From Chitinophaga pinensis (GTDB lineage: Bacteria > Bacteroidota > Bacteroidia > Chitinophagales > CAIOSU01), in assembly GCA_945901065.1 (NCBI GenBank), contig CAMDKI010000001.1, forward strand, positions 310,001-374,000: a stretch of 64,000 nucleotides of DNA, given 5' to 3'. Each line of letters begins with the position of its first letter. Within the stretch, counting starts at the first letter, position 1. The position numbers were made by a program, and so were the translations under genes. This document shows positions 29,451 to 38,000 of this stretch, piece after piece. The notes under the pieces were generated by a model. It saw only the letters and a program-made list of their open reading frames with translations. It did no database searches and was not told the DNA's origin.

Positions 29451-29697
29451 CGTGTCAAGTTGATTTTACAGAACTAATATAGAACATTATACAATAATCG
29501 GTAACCAAAATAGACGGGGATATGTTTTAATTCGCTAAAAACGCCCTATCCGATCGCAAACCTACCGAATGCTGGTGGTATTAGCAGTAATTGTGCCAAA
29601 AGTTGGGGTAGGGGGTTATTAAATAATGTTAAGGTAGTTTTAAAGGTTGGTACAAAAGAAATTCCGCTTGCACCCCTGCAATCCACCAAATCATGGT

Positions 29698-29705
29698 TAA
29701 CTTTG
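29698..29705 (+). promoter_or_regulatory. -7 element TAACTTTG upstream of glyA
   Basis: TAACTTTG matches the Bacteroidota -7 consensus and ends 24 bases before the ATG at 29730. A -33 TTTG at the normal spacing is not evident. Confidence 0.4.
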
Positions 29706-29729
29706 CAGCACTTAACCCAAACATCCATT

Positions 29730-31022
29730 ATGATACCTAGAGATGAAGTAGTTTTTGGCTGGATAGCAAAAGAAAAGCTCCGCCAACAGAACGGTATAGA
29801 GCTTATTGCCAGCGAAAACTTTACCAGCCAACAGGTAATGGATGCCATGGGCAGCGTGTTTACCAACAAATATGCCGAAGGGTACCCTGGCAAACGCTAT
29901 TATGGCGGTTGCGAGTTTGTGGATGAGGTAGAGACCTTAGCCATTGACCGTGCCAAAGAACTATATGGTGCCGAGTATGCCAACGTGCAGCCGCACAGTG
30001 GCGCACAGGCCAATGCTGCCGTAATGTTAGCCTTGTTGCAGCCCGGCGATAGCATCTTGGGTTTCGATTTGTCGCACGGGGGGCACTTAACCCACGGTTC
30101 GTCGGTGAACTTTTCGGGTAAGTTGTACAAGCCGCATTTTTATGGTGTGGAGCAGGCTACTGGCCGCATTGATATGGACAAGGTGGAAGCCATTGCGCTA
30201 GAAGCCAAACCAAAGCTGATTATTTGTGGCGCTTCGGCATACTCACGCGAGTGGGAATATGCCCGTTTCCGTAGTATTGCCGATAAAGTAGGTGCTTTCC
30301 TTTTGGCCGATATGGCCCACCCTGCTGGGTTGATTGCCGCCAAGCTCTTGGATAGCCCAATACCACACTGCCATGTAGTAACCACAACCACCCACAAAAC
30401 CCTTCGTGGCCCACGTGGCGGATTGATTTTGATGGGGAAAGATTTCGAAAACCCATTTGGCCTTACCACCCCTAAAGGCGAAGTGCGCATGATGAGCAGC
30501 ATTATGGATGGTGCTGTTTTTCCGGGTACACAAGGCGGCCCGTTGGAGCATGTAATTGCCGGTAAAGCCATCGCTTTTGGCGAAGCCCTTACCGACGACT
30601 ACCGCGCATACTGCCGTCAAGTAATAGCCAACGCGCAAGCCATGGCTGGTGAGTTGGTAAAGCGCGGCTACCACATTATTAGCGGTGGCACCGACAACCA
30701 CTTGATGCTGATTGACTTGCACAACAAGGATATTAATGGCAAAAAAGCAGAGCAAACTTTGGGCAAAGCTGAAATAACCGTGAACAAAAACATGGTGCCT
30801 TTCGATGATCGCTCGCCGTTTGTTACTTCTGGTATTCGCATAGGTACGCCTGCCGTTACCACCCGCGGCATGAAGGAAGCCGAAATGGTGCAGATTATTG
30901 ATATGATTGACCGCCTGATAATGAGCCCAGACGACGAAAGCGTAATAGCTGCGGTAAAAGCCGAAGTGCATGCGTTGGCTGCCCGTTTTCCGCTATATGC
31001 AAGCGAAGGGGTATTGCATTGA
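29730..31022 (+). CDS. glyA: Serine hydroxymethyltransferase
   Basis: This 430-residue PLP enzyme converts serine and tetrahydrofolate to glycine and methylene-tetrahydrofolate, the main one-carbon source. The ATG at 29730 ([12 protein letters not shown]) is preferred over the in-frame TTG at 29703, because that TTG lies inside the -7 promoter element. The N-terminal [11 protein letters not shown] block, the substrate loop [16 protein letters not shown] and the PLP lysine in [14 protein letters not shown] (about residue 222) are all present. It is of normal length and monocistronic; a hairpin follows the stop. Confidence 0.97.
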   Translation: MIPRDEVVFGWIAKEKLRQQNGIELIASENFTSQQVMDAMGSVFTNKYAEGYPGKRYYGGCEFVDEVETLAIDRAKELYGAEYANVQPHSGAQANAAVMLALLQPGDSILGFDLSHGGHLTHGSSVNFSGKLYKPHFYGVEQATGRIDMDKVEAIALEAKPKLIICGASAYSREWEYARFRSIADKVGAFLLADMAHPAGLIAAKLLDSPIPHCHVVTTTTHKTLRGPRGGLILMGKDFENPFGLTTPKGEVRMMSSIMDGAVFPGTQGGPLEHVIAGKAIAFGEALTDDYRAYCRQVIANAQAMAGELVKRGYHIISGGTDNHLMLIDLHNKDINGKKAEQTLGKAEITVNKNMVPFDDRSPFVTSGIRIGTPAVTTRGMKEAEMVQIIDMIDRLIMSPDDESVIAAVKAEVHALAARFPLYASEGVLH

Positions 31023-31036
31023 TGGAAGATTTAAAA

Positions 31037-31187
31037 TTTAAGATTCAAGATTCGAAATTGGCAATCAGGATTACTGGTTGCCAATTTTGTTTTAAAATAA
31101 GGCAAGTAGTTTGCGGATTGACCAGTATTACCGTGTATTCTTTGGCGGTATCAATTAATTTTCCAATTTTCAATTTTGAATCTTAAA
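31037..31187. repeat. Inverted pair of AT-rich 7-base-period tracts
   Basis: The left arm at 31037-31061 reads in heptads (AGATTCA, AGATTCG, AAATTGG). The right arm at 31163-31187 is its reverse complement with three mismatches in 25 bases. The pair spans the gap between glyA and the TPR gene and encloses the glyA hairpin. It belongs with the other heptad tracts of this window although the unit sequence is different. Confidence 0.6.
31055..31093 (+). terminator. Hairpin and T-run after glyA
   Basis: A perfect 10-base stem (AAATTGGCAA / TTGCCAATTT) has a 13-base loop and is followed by TTTTGTTTT. It lies 32 bases after the glyA stop. The stem overlaps the left heptad arm. Confidence 0.55.
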
Positions 31188-31202
31188 TCTTGAATTATCC
31201 AA

Positions 31203-32306
31203 TTGAAGGCCGCGCTTTATATATTGATGCTCACTTTAAGTTTTGGCGCTTTTGCCCAAGGCAACAAGCTACTAGAGAACGGCATCAAAAGTTTTGAGGC
31301 GGGCAATCAGACCGAGGCATTGGAGTATTTCAATCAGCACCTTATAAAGGTACCTGGCTCTCAAGCGGCCTATTACAATCGGGCGCAGGTTTATTTTGCT
31401 ATGGATAGCCTCCTATTGGCATTGGAGGATATGACCTACGCTGAGCCGGAATTTGCCATAGAAGCCAACTATTGGCAATTGAAGGGCCTAATATTAATGA
31501 AACTAGGGCGCTACCAAAACGCCATGGCCGCATTTGACAGTACCCTTATTCGAAACTTTTTAGATAGGGATGCTTATTTCAATCGTGGATACTGCTGGTT
31601 TAAGTTGGATTTCCCGAAAAAGGCCATAACCGACTACGACGAAGCCCTAAAGCTTGACCCTTCTTTCTCCGAAGCGTATTATAATAGGGCGCTTGCGTAC
31701 CGGCAAGAAGATAATGACTCGGCGGCATTGGCCGATTTGGATAGGGTAATATTGCTAAGCCCGCTGTTTTTAAAAGCCAATCTAGAGCGGGCGAACCTAT
31801 ATTTTGAAATGGGTGCATACGTAACTGCCGAAGAAGATTATACTAAGTACCTAGAGGTGTATACCGATGATGCACTGGCATTGAACAATAGGGGCCTTAC
31901 CCGGTCGAGGACCAACAACCATGTGGGGGCCATTGATGATTTTAGCGTAGCAATAGAGATAATGCCCGAGCGAGGTAGTTTCTATTTTAATCGTGCTACG
32001 GAGCGCTTTTTTATTAAGGACTTTGAAGCAGCCATTGAGGATTTTACCGATGCCATTGAGAAAATGGAAGACCCACAAGCGGCTTACTATTTTAGGGGTA
32101 AATTGTACTACGAAAACAAGAATTACGATAAGGCAATTGAAGATTTAAAAAAGGCCCACGAGTTGAAACCCGATGACCGCCGCACAACCGAACTATTATT
32201 TACTGCCCGCATGGTGCTGTTATTCTCCCGTTATTGGATTTACATCTTGGCCTTTTTGGTGCTCTTCATCAACGGCTTTAGGCTTTATAGAAGGAATAAA
32301 GGGTGA
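31203..32306 (+). CDS. TPR protein with signal peptide and C-terminal membrane anchor
   Basis: This 367-residue protein is made of about nine tetratricopeptide repeats, with motifs such as YYNRALAYRQEDNDSAALAD and YYFRGKLYYENKNYDKAIEDL. It ends with one membrane helix (YWIYILAFLVLFINGF) and a basic tail (RLYRRNKG). The start is uncertain. A TTG at 31203 gives a textbook signal peptide (MKAALYILMLTLSFGAFAQ) and is chosen; the first ATG at 31227 would drop its basic residue. The TPR domain then faces the periplasm, probably as a protein-binding scaffold. No partner is evident; downstream lies a REP-like cluster. Confidence 0.8.
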   Translation: MKAALYILMLTLSFGAFAQGNKLLENGIKSFEAGNQTEALEYFNQHLIKVPGSQAAYYNRAQVYFAMDSLLLALEDMTYAEPEFAIEANYWQLKGLILMKLGRYQNAMAAFDSTLIRNFLDRDAYFNRGYCWFKLDFPKKAITDYDEALKLDPSFSEAYYNRALAYRQEDNDSAALADLDRVILLSPLFLKANLERANLYFEMGAYVTAEEDYTKYLEVYTDDALALNNRGLTRSRTNNHVGAIDDFSVAIEIMPERGSFYFNRATERFFIKDFEAAIEDFTDAIEKMEDPQAAYYFRGKLYYENKNYDKAIEDLKKAHELKPDDRRTTELLFTARMVLLFSRYWIYILAFLVLFINGFRLYRRNKG

Positions 32307-32337
32307 GTACCTTAGGATATATTTCTAGGAATGTTTC

Positions 32338-32478
32338 GCTCCTACGGAGCTTACAGACAGCTAATAATTTTTTCTACAGACATTTAACCCCGATGGGGTT
32401 TATCAGTTACAATAGGTACTGCTTTTTATTTGAAGAAATAGTGATTGCTTCGTAATGTTTCCCTCCTAAAAAGGAGGG
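32338..32478. repeat. REP-like hairpin cluster
   Basis: Three short perfect hairpins lie between convergent genes: GCTCCtacGGAGC (32338-32350), AACCCCgatGGGGTT (32386-32400) and CCCTCCtaaaaaGGAGGG (32461-32478). The last may terminate the lpxB operon read from the right. Repeated short hairpins of this kind resemble REP sequences mobilised by TnpA_REP (RAYT) transposases; no such transposase gene is in the window. Confidence 0.55.
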
Positions 32479-32554
32479 TAGGGAGGTGTAATTCGTAGTG
32501 CTAAAACACCAATTTGGTTAGTCTGAGTTCGAGAGAGACAAAATACCAACAACA

Positions 32555-33664
32555 TTATACTTTATTCAACTCCGCCCACATCAATTGCGCTACTCTGGCG
32601 CTCGCGCCTGGGCCGCCGAGTTGCTCTCGAAGCATTTCATAATCTTGTTGCATTTGGGTACGCTTGGCAGGTTGGAGCAGTTCTTTTAAAGCACTTTCCA
32701 ATCTCGCTTCAGTCAAGTCGTTTTGTATCAATTCTTCTACCACCTTTCTGACCATTATCAAGTTTACCAAAGCTATGTAAGGCACTTTTATCACCTGCTT
32801 AGCAATTAGGTAGGAGAGGGTGCCGCCCTTATAGCATACTACTTGCGGAATATTAAGCAGGGCTGTTTCAAGGGTAGCGGTGCCGCTGGTTACCAACGCT
32901 GCTTGGCTATGCTCCAAAAGGGCATATGTTTCGTCGTATACTAATTGGTAGGGCAATCTATGTGCCGCGGTATTGTAAAACTCGGCGTCAATGTGGCTTA
33001 AACCTGCCACCACAAAATCATATTCGGGGAAACGGTGCACCACTGATAATAATATCGGCAGCATCCTTTGTATCTCTTGTTTGCGGCTGCCGGGCAATAG
33101 GGCAATTAATGGTTTTTTGCCTAAGTTGTTTCTTACTAGAAAATTACTGCTGGGTTGACGTTGTTCTAAGGCATCCAATAGTGGATGCCCGACAAAATCC
33201 ACTGGGTAGTCCCACTTTTTATAGAAGGCTTCCTCAAACGGCAGGATGACATACATTTTGTCTACAGTCTTTTTGATGCCATGCACCCGCCCTTCTTTCC
33301 AAGCCCAAATTTGTGGCGAGATGTAATAAAATACCTTGATGCCCTGCTTTTTCAAGAACTTGGCTATACGTAGGTTAAAGCCGGGGTAGTCAATCAATAT
33401 CACTACATCGGGTTGGTAGACAAGTATGTCCTTTTTGCAAAAACTAATGTTGCGAAGGATGGTGCGCAGATTCATTACCACTTCGGCAAAGCCCATAAAG
33501 GCTAAGTCTTTGTAGTGCTTTATCAATTCGCCTCCTTGTGCCTGCATTTTATCGCCACCCCAAAACCTAAACTGGGCATTGGTATCCACTACCTTTAGCT
33601 CTCGCATGAGGTTAGCGGCATGTAGGTCGCCCGACGCCTCGCCAGCTATGAGGTAGTATTTCAT
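32555..33664 (-). CDS. lpxB: Lipid-A-disaccharide synthase
   Basis: This 369-residue family GT19 glycosyltransferase joins UDP-diacylglucosamine and lipid X to form the lipid A disaccharide at the inner membrane. The N-terminal YYLIAGEASGDLHAANLM motif is diagnostic, with YISPQIWAWKEGR and LLPGSRKQEI further on and a C-terminal TSGTATLE block. Its ATG overlaps the last base of the upstream small membrane gene, so it is the third gene of the surE operon. It is complete and of normal length. Confidence 0.95.
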   Translation of the reverse strand: MKYYLIAGEASGDLHAANLMRELKVVDTNAQFRFWGGDKMQAQGGELIKHYKDLAFMGFAEVVMNLRTILRNISFCKKDILVYQPDVVILIDYPGFNLRIAKFLKKQGIKVFYYISPQIWAWKEGRVHGIKKTVDKMYVILPFEEAFYKKWDYPVDFVGHPLLDALEQRQPSSNFLVRNNLGKKPLIALLPGSRKQEIQRMLPILLSVVHRFPEYDFVVAGLSHIDAEFYNTAAHRLPYQLVYDETYALLEHSQAALVTSGTATLETALLNIPQVVCYKGGTLSYLIAKQVIKVPYIALVNLIMVRKVVEELIQNDLTEARLESALKELLQPAKRTQMQQDYEMLREQLGGPGASARVAQLMWAELNKV

Positions 33665-33951
33665 TAAAAGAAACGGTCGTGATAGAAGACAATAGCTATG
33701 GCCGCTAAAAATATAGTAGCGCCAATAACACCTTTCATGGAGTTTGCTTTGTTGGCGGCATTAAAAATAAGGAAAGGCAATAGGTTGGAGCAAACAGCTA
33801 CAATAGCTATGAATTGCTCCGAAAAGCCAGTCCCGTTCGGGAAAACGTGCTCGATGAGGATGACGTTCGTCTCATTGAATATTACATAGAATATTACCGA
33901 GCAAACCAGTCCGGCCAAAAAGCCTGCGGCAAAATTATCTTGTCTTAGCAT
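33664..33951 (-). CDS. Small conserved membrane protein between surE and lpxB
   Basis: This 95-residue protein has three predicted membrane helices (about residues 8-28, 42-62, 72-90) and no recognised domain. Its start lies inside the end of surE (17-base overlap) and its stop overlaps the lpxB ATG, so translation of the three genes is likely coupled. The same small gene is commonly found at this place in Bacteroidota, which suggests a link to lipid A or envelope biogenesis, but its function is unknown. Confidence 0.8.
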   Translation of the reverse strand: MLRQDNFAAGFLAGLVCSVIFYVIFNETNVILIEHVFPNGTGFSEQFIAIVAVCSNLLPFLIFNAANKANSMKGVIGATIFLAAIAIVFYHDRFF

Positions 33952-34723
33952 CCAGTGTCCAGTTGTTGTTTATAAAAGGAATGGCATGGTGGGCCGTCAT
34001 ATCAAATTGGGTGGGTACTAATGATATGTAGCTGTTGTGCAGTGCCCATTCATCGGTATCCTGTCCCTTATCTTCCACTATAAATTTGCCTTTAAGCCAA
34101 TAATATTCTTCTCCACGAGGGTCTTTACGTTTGTCGTAGTCTTCTTCCCAGCGCGCCCGTGCTTGCCTACAAACCTTAACTCCCTTTATGTGCTTTAATG
34201 GCAGTTTTGGAATATTTACGTTCAATAACGTTCCATCTGGTAGTCCATATTGCAATACCTGCTGCGAAATTATTTTGGCGAAGTGCGCTGCCGCACTAAA
34301 ATCGGCGTGGTATTCATGGTCGAGCAGCGAAAAACCGATGGCTGGTATGCCCTCAATGGCCGCTTCAACGGCTGCCGACATGGTGCCACTATATATTACA
34401 TTGATGGATGAGTTGGAGCCATGATTGATACCCGACACGCAAAGGTCGGCAGGTGCTACCAATAGTTTGTCTTTAGCCAGTTTCACGCAGTCGGCAGGGG
34501 TACCGCTGCATTGGTAAGCTTCTATGCCTTCAAACACATCTACTTTTATCAGCCTAAGCGGGTTGGTTATAGTTATGGCATGCCCCATGCCCGATTGTGG
34601 GCTGTCTGGCGCTACTACTATTACGCGACCCAAACTTCGCACAGCCTCTACCAGCGCTTTTATCCCAGGTGCGGTTATGCCATCATCGTTGGTTACTAGT
34701 ATTACAGGTTGCTTAGGAGCCAT
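33935..34723 (-). CDS. surE: 5'/3'-nucleotidase SurE
   Basis: This 262-residue phosphatase acts on nucleoside monophosphates and short polyphosphates in the cytoplasm. The metal site is clear: LVTNDDGITAPGI at the N-terminus and the later CVSGINHGSNSS motif. PDSPQSGMGHAIT contributes the conserved Ser and the YSGTMSAAVEA block completes the active site. It is the first gene of a three-gene operon with the small membrane protein and lpxB; the gap upstream holds an inverted heptad repeat. Confidence 0.95.
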   Translation of the reverse strand: MAPKQPVILVTNDDGITAPGIKALVEAVRSLGRVIVVAPDSPQSGMGHAITITNPLRLIKVDVFEGIEAYQCSGTPADCVKLAKDKLLVAPADLCVSGINHGSNSSINVIYSGTMSAAVEAAIEGIPAIGFSLLDHEYHADFSAAAHFAKIISQQVLQYGLPDGTLLNVNIPKLPLKHIKGVKVCRQARARWEEDYDKRKDPRGEEYYWLKGKFIVEDKGQDTDEWALHNSYISLVPTQFDMTAHHAIPFINNNWTLDAKTR

Positions 34724-34728
34724 TTCTA

Positions 34729-34836
34729 TTTTAGAATTTTAGATTTACGAGGTACGATTTTTATTTAACCGCCCCTCATTCATTTTACTTCAACCATTTC
34801 AATCGTACTTCGCACCTCGTACATCAAAAATCAACC
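34729..34836. repeat. Inverted heptad repeat whose arms differ by one 7-base unit
   Basis: The left arm contains TACGAGG-TACGATT. The right arm (34813-34834 region), read on the other strand, contains TACGAGG-TGCGAAG-TACGATT, so it is the same sequence with exactly one extra heptad. The flanks are AT-rich on both sides. The pair sits upstream of surE on the minus strand. Confidence 0.65.
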
Positions 34837-35012
34837 AAGGCTGCCCCGAAAATAAGAAATCCAGCGGCAAAGAACAGGAAACTATTTGGCAATATCTTAC
34901 TGGCTTAGAAACCAATAATTTGTTGCAAGTAATAGGCTATTTGTTTTAACTCCTCAATGGCTTAACAGAACAAAGCAATATATTCTTACTCTGAAAGGCT
35001 AATTGGTCAAAT

Positions 35013-35045
35013 CAACCCGTAACCCGTAACTCTCAACTCGCAACT
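35013..35045. repeat. Single 7-base-period tract AACYCGY
   Basis: The tract reads AACCCGT, AACCCGT, AACTCTC, AACTCGC, AACT in strict phase. The same unit type occurs at 49382-49409 and in both arms at 52968-53097. No inverted partner is seen nearby. Confidence 0.6.
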
Positions 35046-35079
35046 AAAAAGGGGCAGCTACTTTCGCAACTGCCCCTTT
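35041..35079 (-). terminator. Terminator of the giant type A protein gene
   Basis: A perfect 10-base stem (AAAGGGGCAG / CTGCCCCTTT) has a 12-base loop. On the minus strand it is followed by TTTTTAGTT. It starts 21 bases after the stop codon. Confidence 0.78.
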
Positions 35080-35099
35080 AGGTATCGGTATGGTAAGTA

Positions 35100-38000
35100 C
35101 TACCTTAATTTTACCAATTTAAACGAGCGGCTTTCTTTCAAGCTTTGCAATTCTACAAAGTAGATACCGCCCGCCAAGTTTTCATTTGCATCCAAACGGA
35201 TTTCATTGGCACCTGCCACAATTTGTACTTCTTGTTGGCTGATGGTTTTACCAACCATATCGCGCATGCTTACGGTAATGGTGTAATCATAAGCCGCTTC
35301 GAAACGCACAAACACCTCGTTGCTGAATGGGTTAGGATATACCGTTACCGATTCGCTGAAGATTGGCTCATCTATACCGGTGCAATAGGTTACGTTAAAT
35401 TTCACATTGGCGGTGTTATTGCAACCGCTTGCGTCGGTATAGGTATAGGTTACACTATTCAAACCATATTGGCCATTGCCAGGATTGAAGGTACTGCCAA
35501 CAACGCCAACACCAGAGAAGGTACCACCAGCAGGTGTACCTACTAGGGTCACCGCTGGGTCGCTCACGCAATACAAGCTATCCAAGCCCGATAAAGTAAC
35601 GGTTGGCAGGCTTGCTATAGTTACCTCAACAGCATCGGTGGCAGTGCAGCCGTTGGCATCGGTTACGGTTACAGTATAGGTAGTGGCACCAGCAGGTGTA
35701 ACGGTAGCTTCAGCGGTATTGTCGCCATTGCTCCATTGGTAGCTAACCCCACCAGTAGCAGTTAGTGTTACGGCAGCACCAGCACATGATACCGCATTGT
35801 TTCCAGCGCTGGCATTTGGTGCGGTATAGGCTTCAACCTCAACTTCATCGGTACTTGCACAACCGTTGGCATCAATACCTGTTACGGTGTATGATGTATT
35901 GGCCGTAGGGCTTACGGCGTAGGTAGCAGTAGCTGGGCCACCTGTCCACTGGAACGAGCTAACGTTTCCGGAAGCGGTAAGCACCACACTTCCACCTGGG
36001 CAAACGCCAGCATCAACACCAGCATTCACGGCTTCAGGCACACGTAAACTAACCGAGCCGCCGCCAACACCGCTGCATCCGCTGTTATCGGTTACGGTTA
36101 CTACAAATCCTCCATTGCCAGTTGCGGTAATAGTTTGGGTGGTATCACCAGTGTTCCATAGGTAGCTTGAGCCAGGGTATCCGGCATCAAGCGTGGCGGT
36201 ATCACCAGGGCAAATACTTACGTTGGCTAGCGTAACAACTAAGCCTGTGCCAACCGTTACAGTTGCGGTATCAACATCTTCACATCCAAAGTTATTGGTA
36301 ACGGTAACTATATAGTTGCCGCCATTGTTTACCGTTATGCTTTGCGTGTTATCGCCAGTACTCCAAGCAAAGGTGGCACCTGTGTTGCCTGCACTTAAAG
36401 TAGTCGTGCTACCTGTACAAATAGTAGGGTCGGGCAAGGTAACTGTTGGCACAACATTTACAGTAACGGTGCTGCTACCTGTGCCAGTGCAATTGCTCGC
36501 ATCGGTAACCACAACTGAATATGTGCCAGGTACCGATACTTGAATGGTTTGAGACAATGCGCCAGTGCTCCATACATACGATGCACCAGGGTTGCCCGCA
36601 TTCAAAGTAGCAGTGTCGCCAGGGCAAATGCCTGGGTTACCTGGGTTCACGGTCAGGCTGGTACTAATACCAACCGTTGCAGTATCGGTATCGGTGCAAC
36701 CCGATGCAAGCGTTACCGTTACAATATAGTCTCCAGCAGCGGTAACGTTAATGGTTTGGGTAGTAGCGCTTGTGCTCCATGCAAAGGTTGCACCAGCATT
36801 ACCTGCATCCAAAGTAGTATTGCTGCCTTGGCAAATAGTTGGGTCGGGCAAGGCTACAACTGGGGTTGGCAATACGGTTACCAATACGGTATCGCGGTCT
36901 ACACATCCACTAGCACTGGTTACGCGCACATTGTATGCTGTGGTAGCTCCTGGGCTAACGGTTATGCTAGCGGTTGTTTGGCCATTGTTCCATAGGTAGC
37001 TTGCGCCGCCTGTGGCAGTAAGTGTTGCTGTCCCGCCCAAGCAAATACTGGTATCGTTTCCAGCACTAGCACTTGGGGTCGGATTGACAGTTACGTCTTG
37101 CGTTTCGCTATAGGTGCAACTAGTAGGTATAAAGGCGGTGCAATCAGAGAATGCTGACCAATCATTGTCTCCACGACCCGGAACGGTAATACCGCTGGTG
37201 CCATTCGCATTTTCGATACCTTGGGTAGCTGATGGGAAGCTTGCATCAGCATTACAATCCAAGCACAATATTTGTACAATATTGGAGCCTTCGTTCAGTA
37301 GTATTTGGAACCGAACCGTTGAAGCAGTTGAACCGAAGTGATAGCTGGTATTGAAGTTTACTACAAATACACGGTTTGGCGCAGTGCCTACGGTAAAGTA
37401 ATCAACTGATGGAGAGAACAAATCGTCCCACATACCGGCTATTACGTCATTTGGTACGCCAGCGGTTGGCAACAAGGTATTGCCAAGTGCGCTACCAGTG
37501 GTTGCAACGTCAAAGGTTATCCAACCGTTTGAGCTTATTTTGATTCCGGTGCGGTTTTGGCCATAAAACTTGAACGTGAACGGCAGATTGATAGCCGAGC
37601 TCAGTACATCATCGCCTAAGGTTATAGTTGTAGGCGATACCGGTGTAATTGGGTTAAACGAACAATTGGTATCTAGCTGATAAGTGATAAACGAATCAAT
37701 CAGGTAGGTTAGTGTTTGGATACCGGCACCAGCAGCACTTGGCTGGAATTGACCGTTGGATATGCCAGGGCCTACAAAGGTGCCGCCTGCTGGCGATACT
37801 GATAGGGCCACTCGGTTAGTATCTTCGGCGCAGTATGGGCCGCCCGGGCTATTGAAAGTAACAGCTACGCTCACCACTCCTAATGAAAGGCTGGCTGTAT
37901 CTCTGCAACCAGTAGCAGGGTCTTGGTATATGTAGGTAACCGTGTGGCTACCTGCACCTGCTGCCGATGGGCTGAAAATGTTACCTGTAACACCATTGCC

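Larger units (their letters stand above)
34724..35099. other. Intergenic gap between surE and the giant type A protein gene
   Basis: This 376-base gap contains the inverted heptad pair (34729-34836), a single heptad tract (35013-35045) and the terminator of the giant gene (35041-35079). The part from about 34840 to 35010 shows nothing I can name. Confidence 0.5.

Noticed and set aside
29703-29729. Longer start for glyA at a TTG
   Set aside because: That TTG lies inside the TAACTTTG promoter element, so it is unlikely to be in the mRNA.
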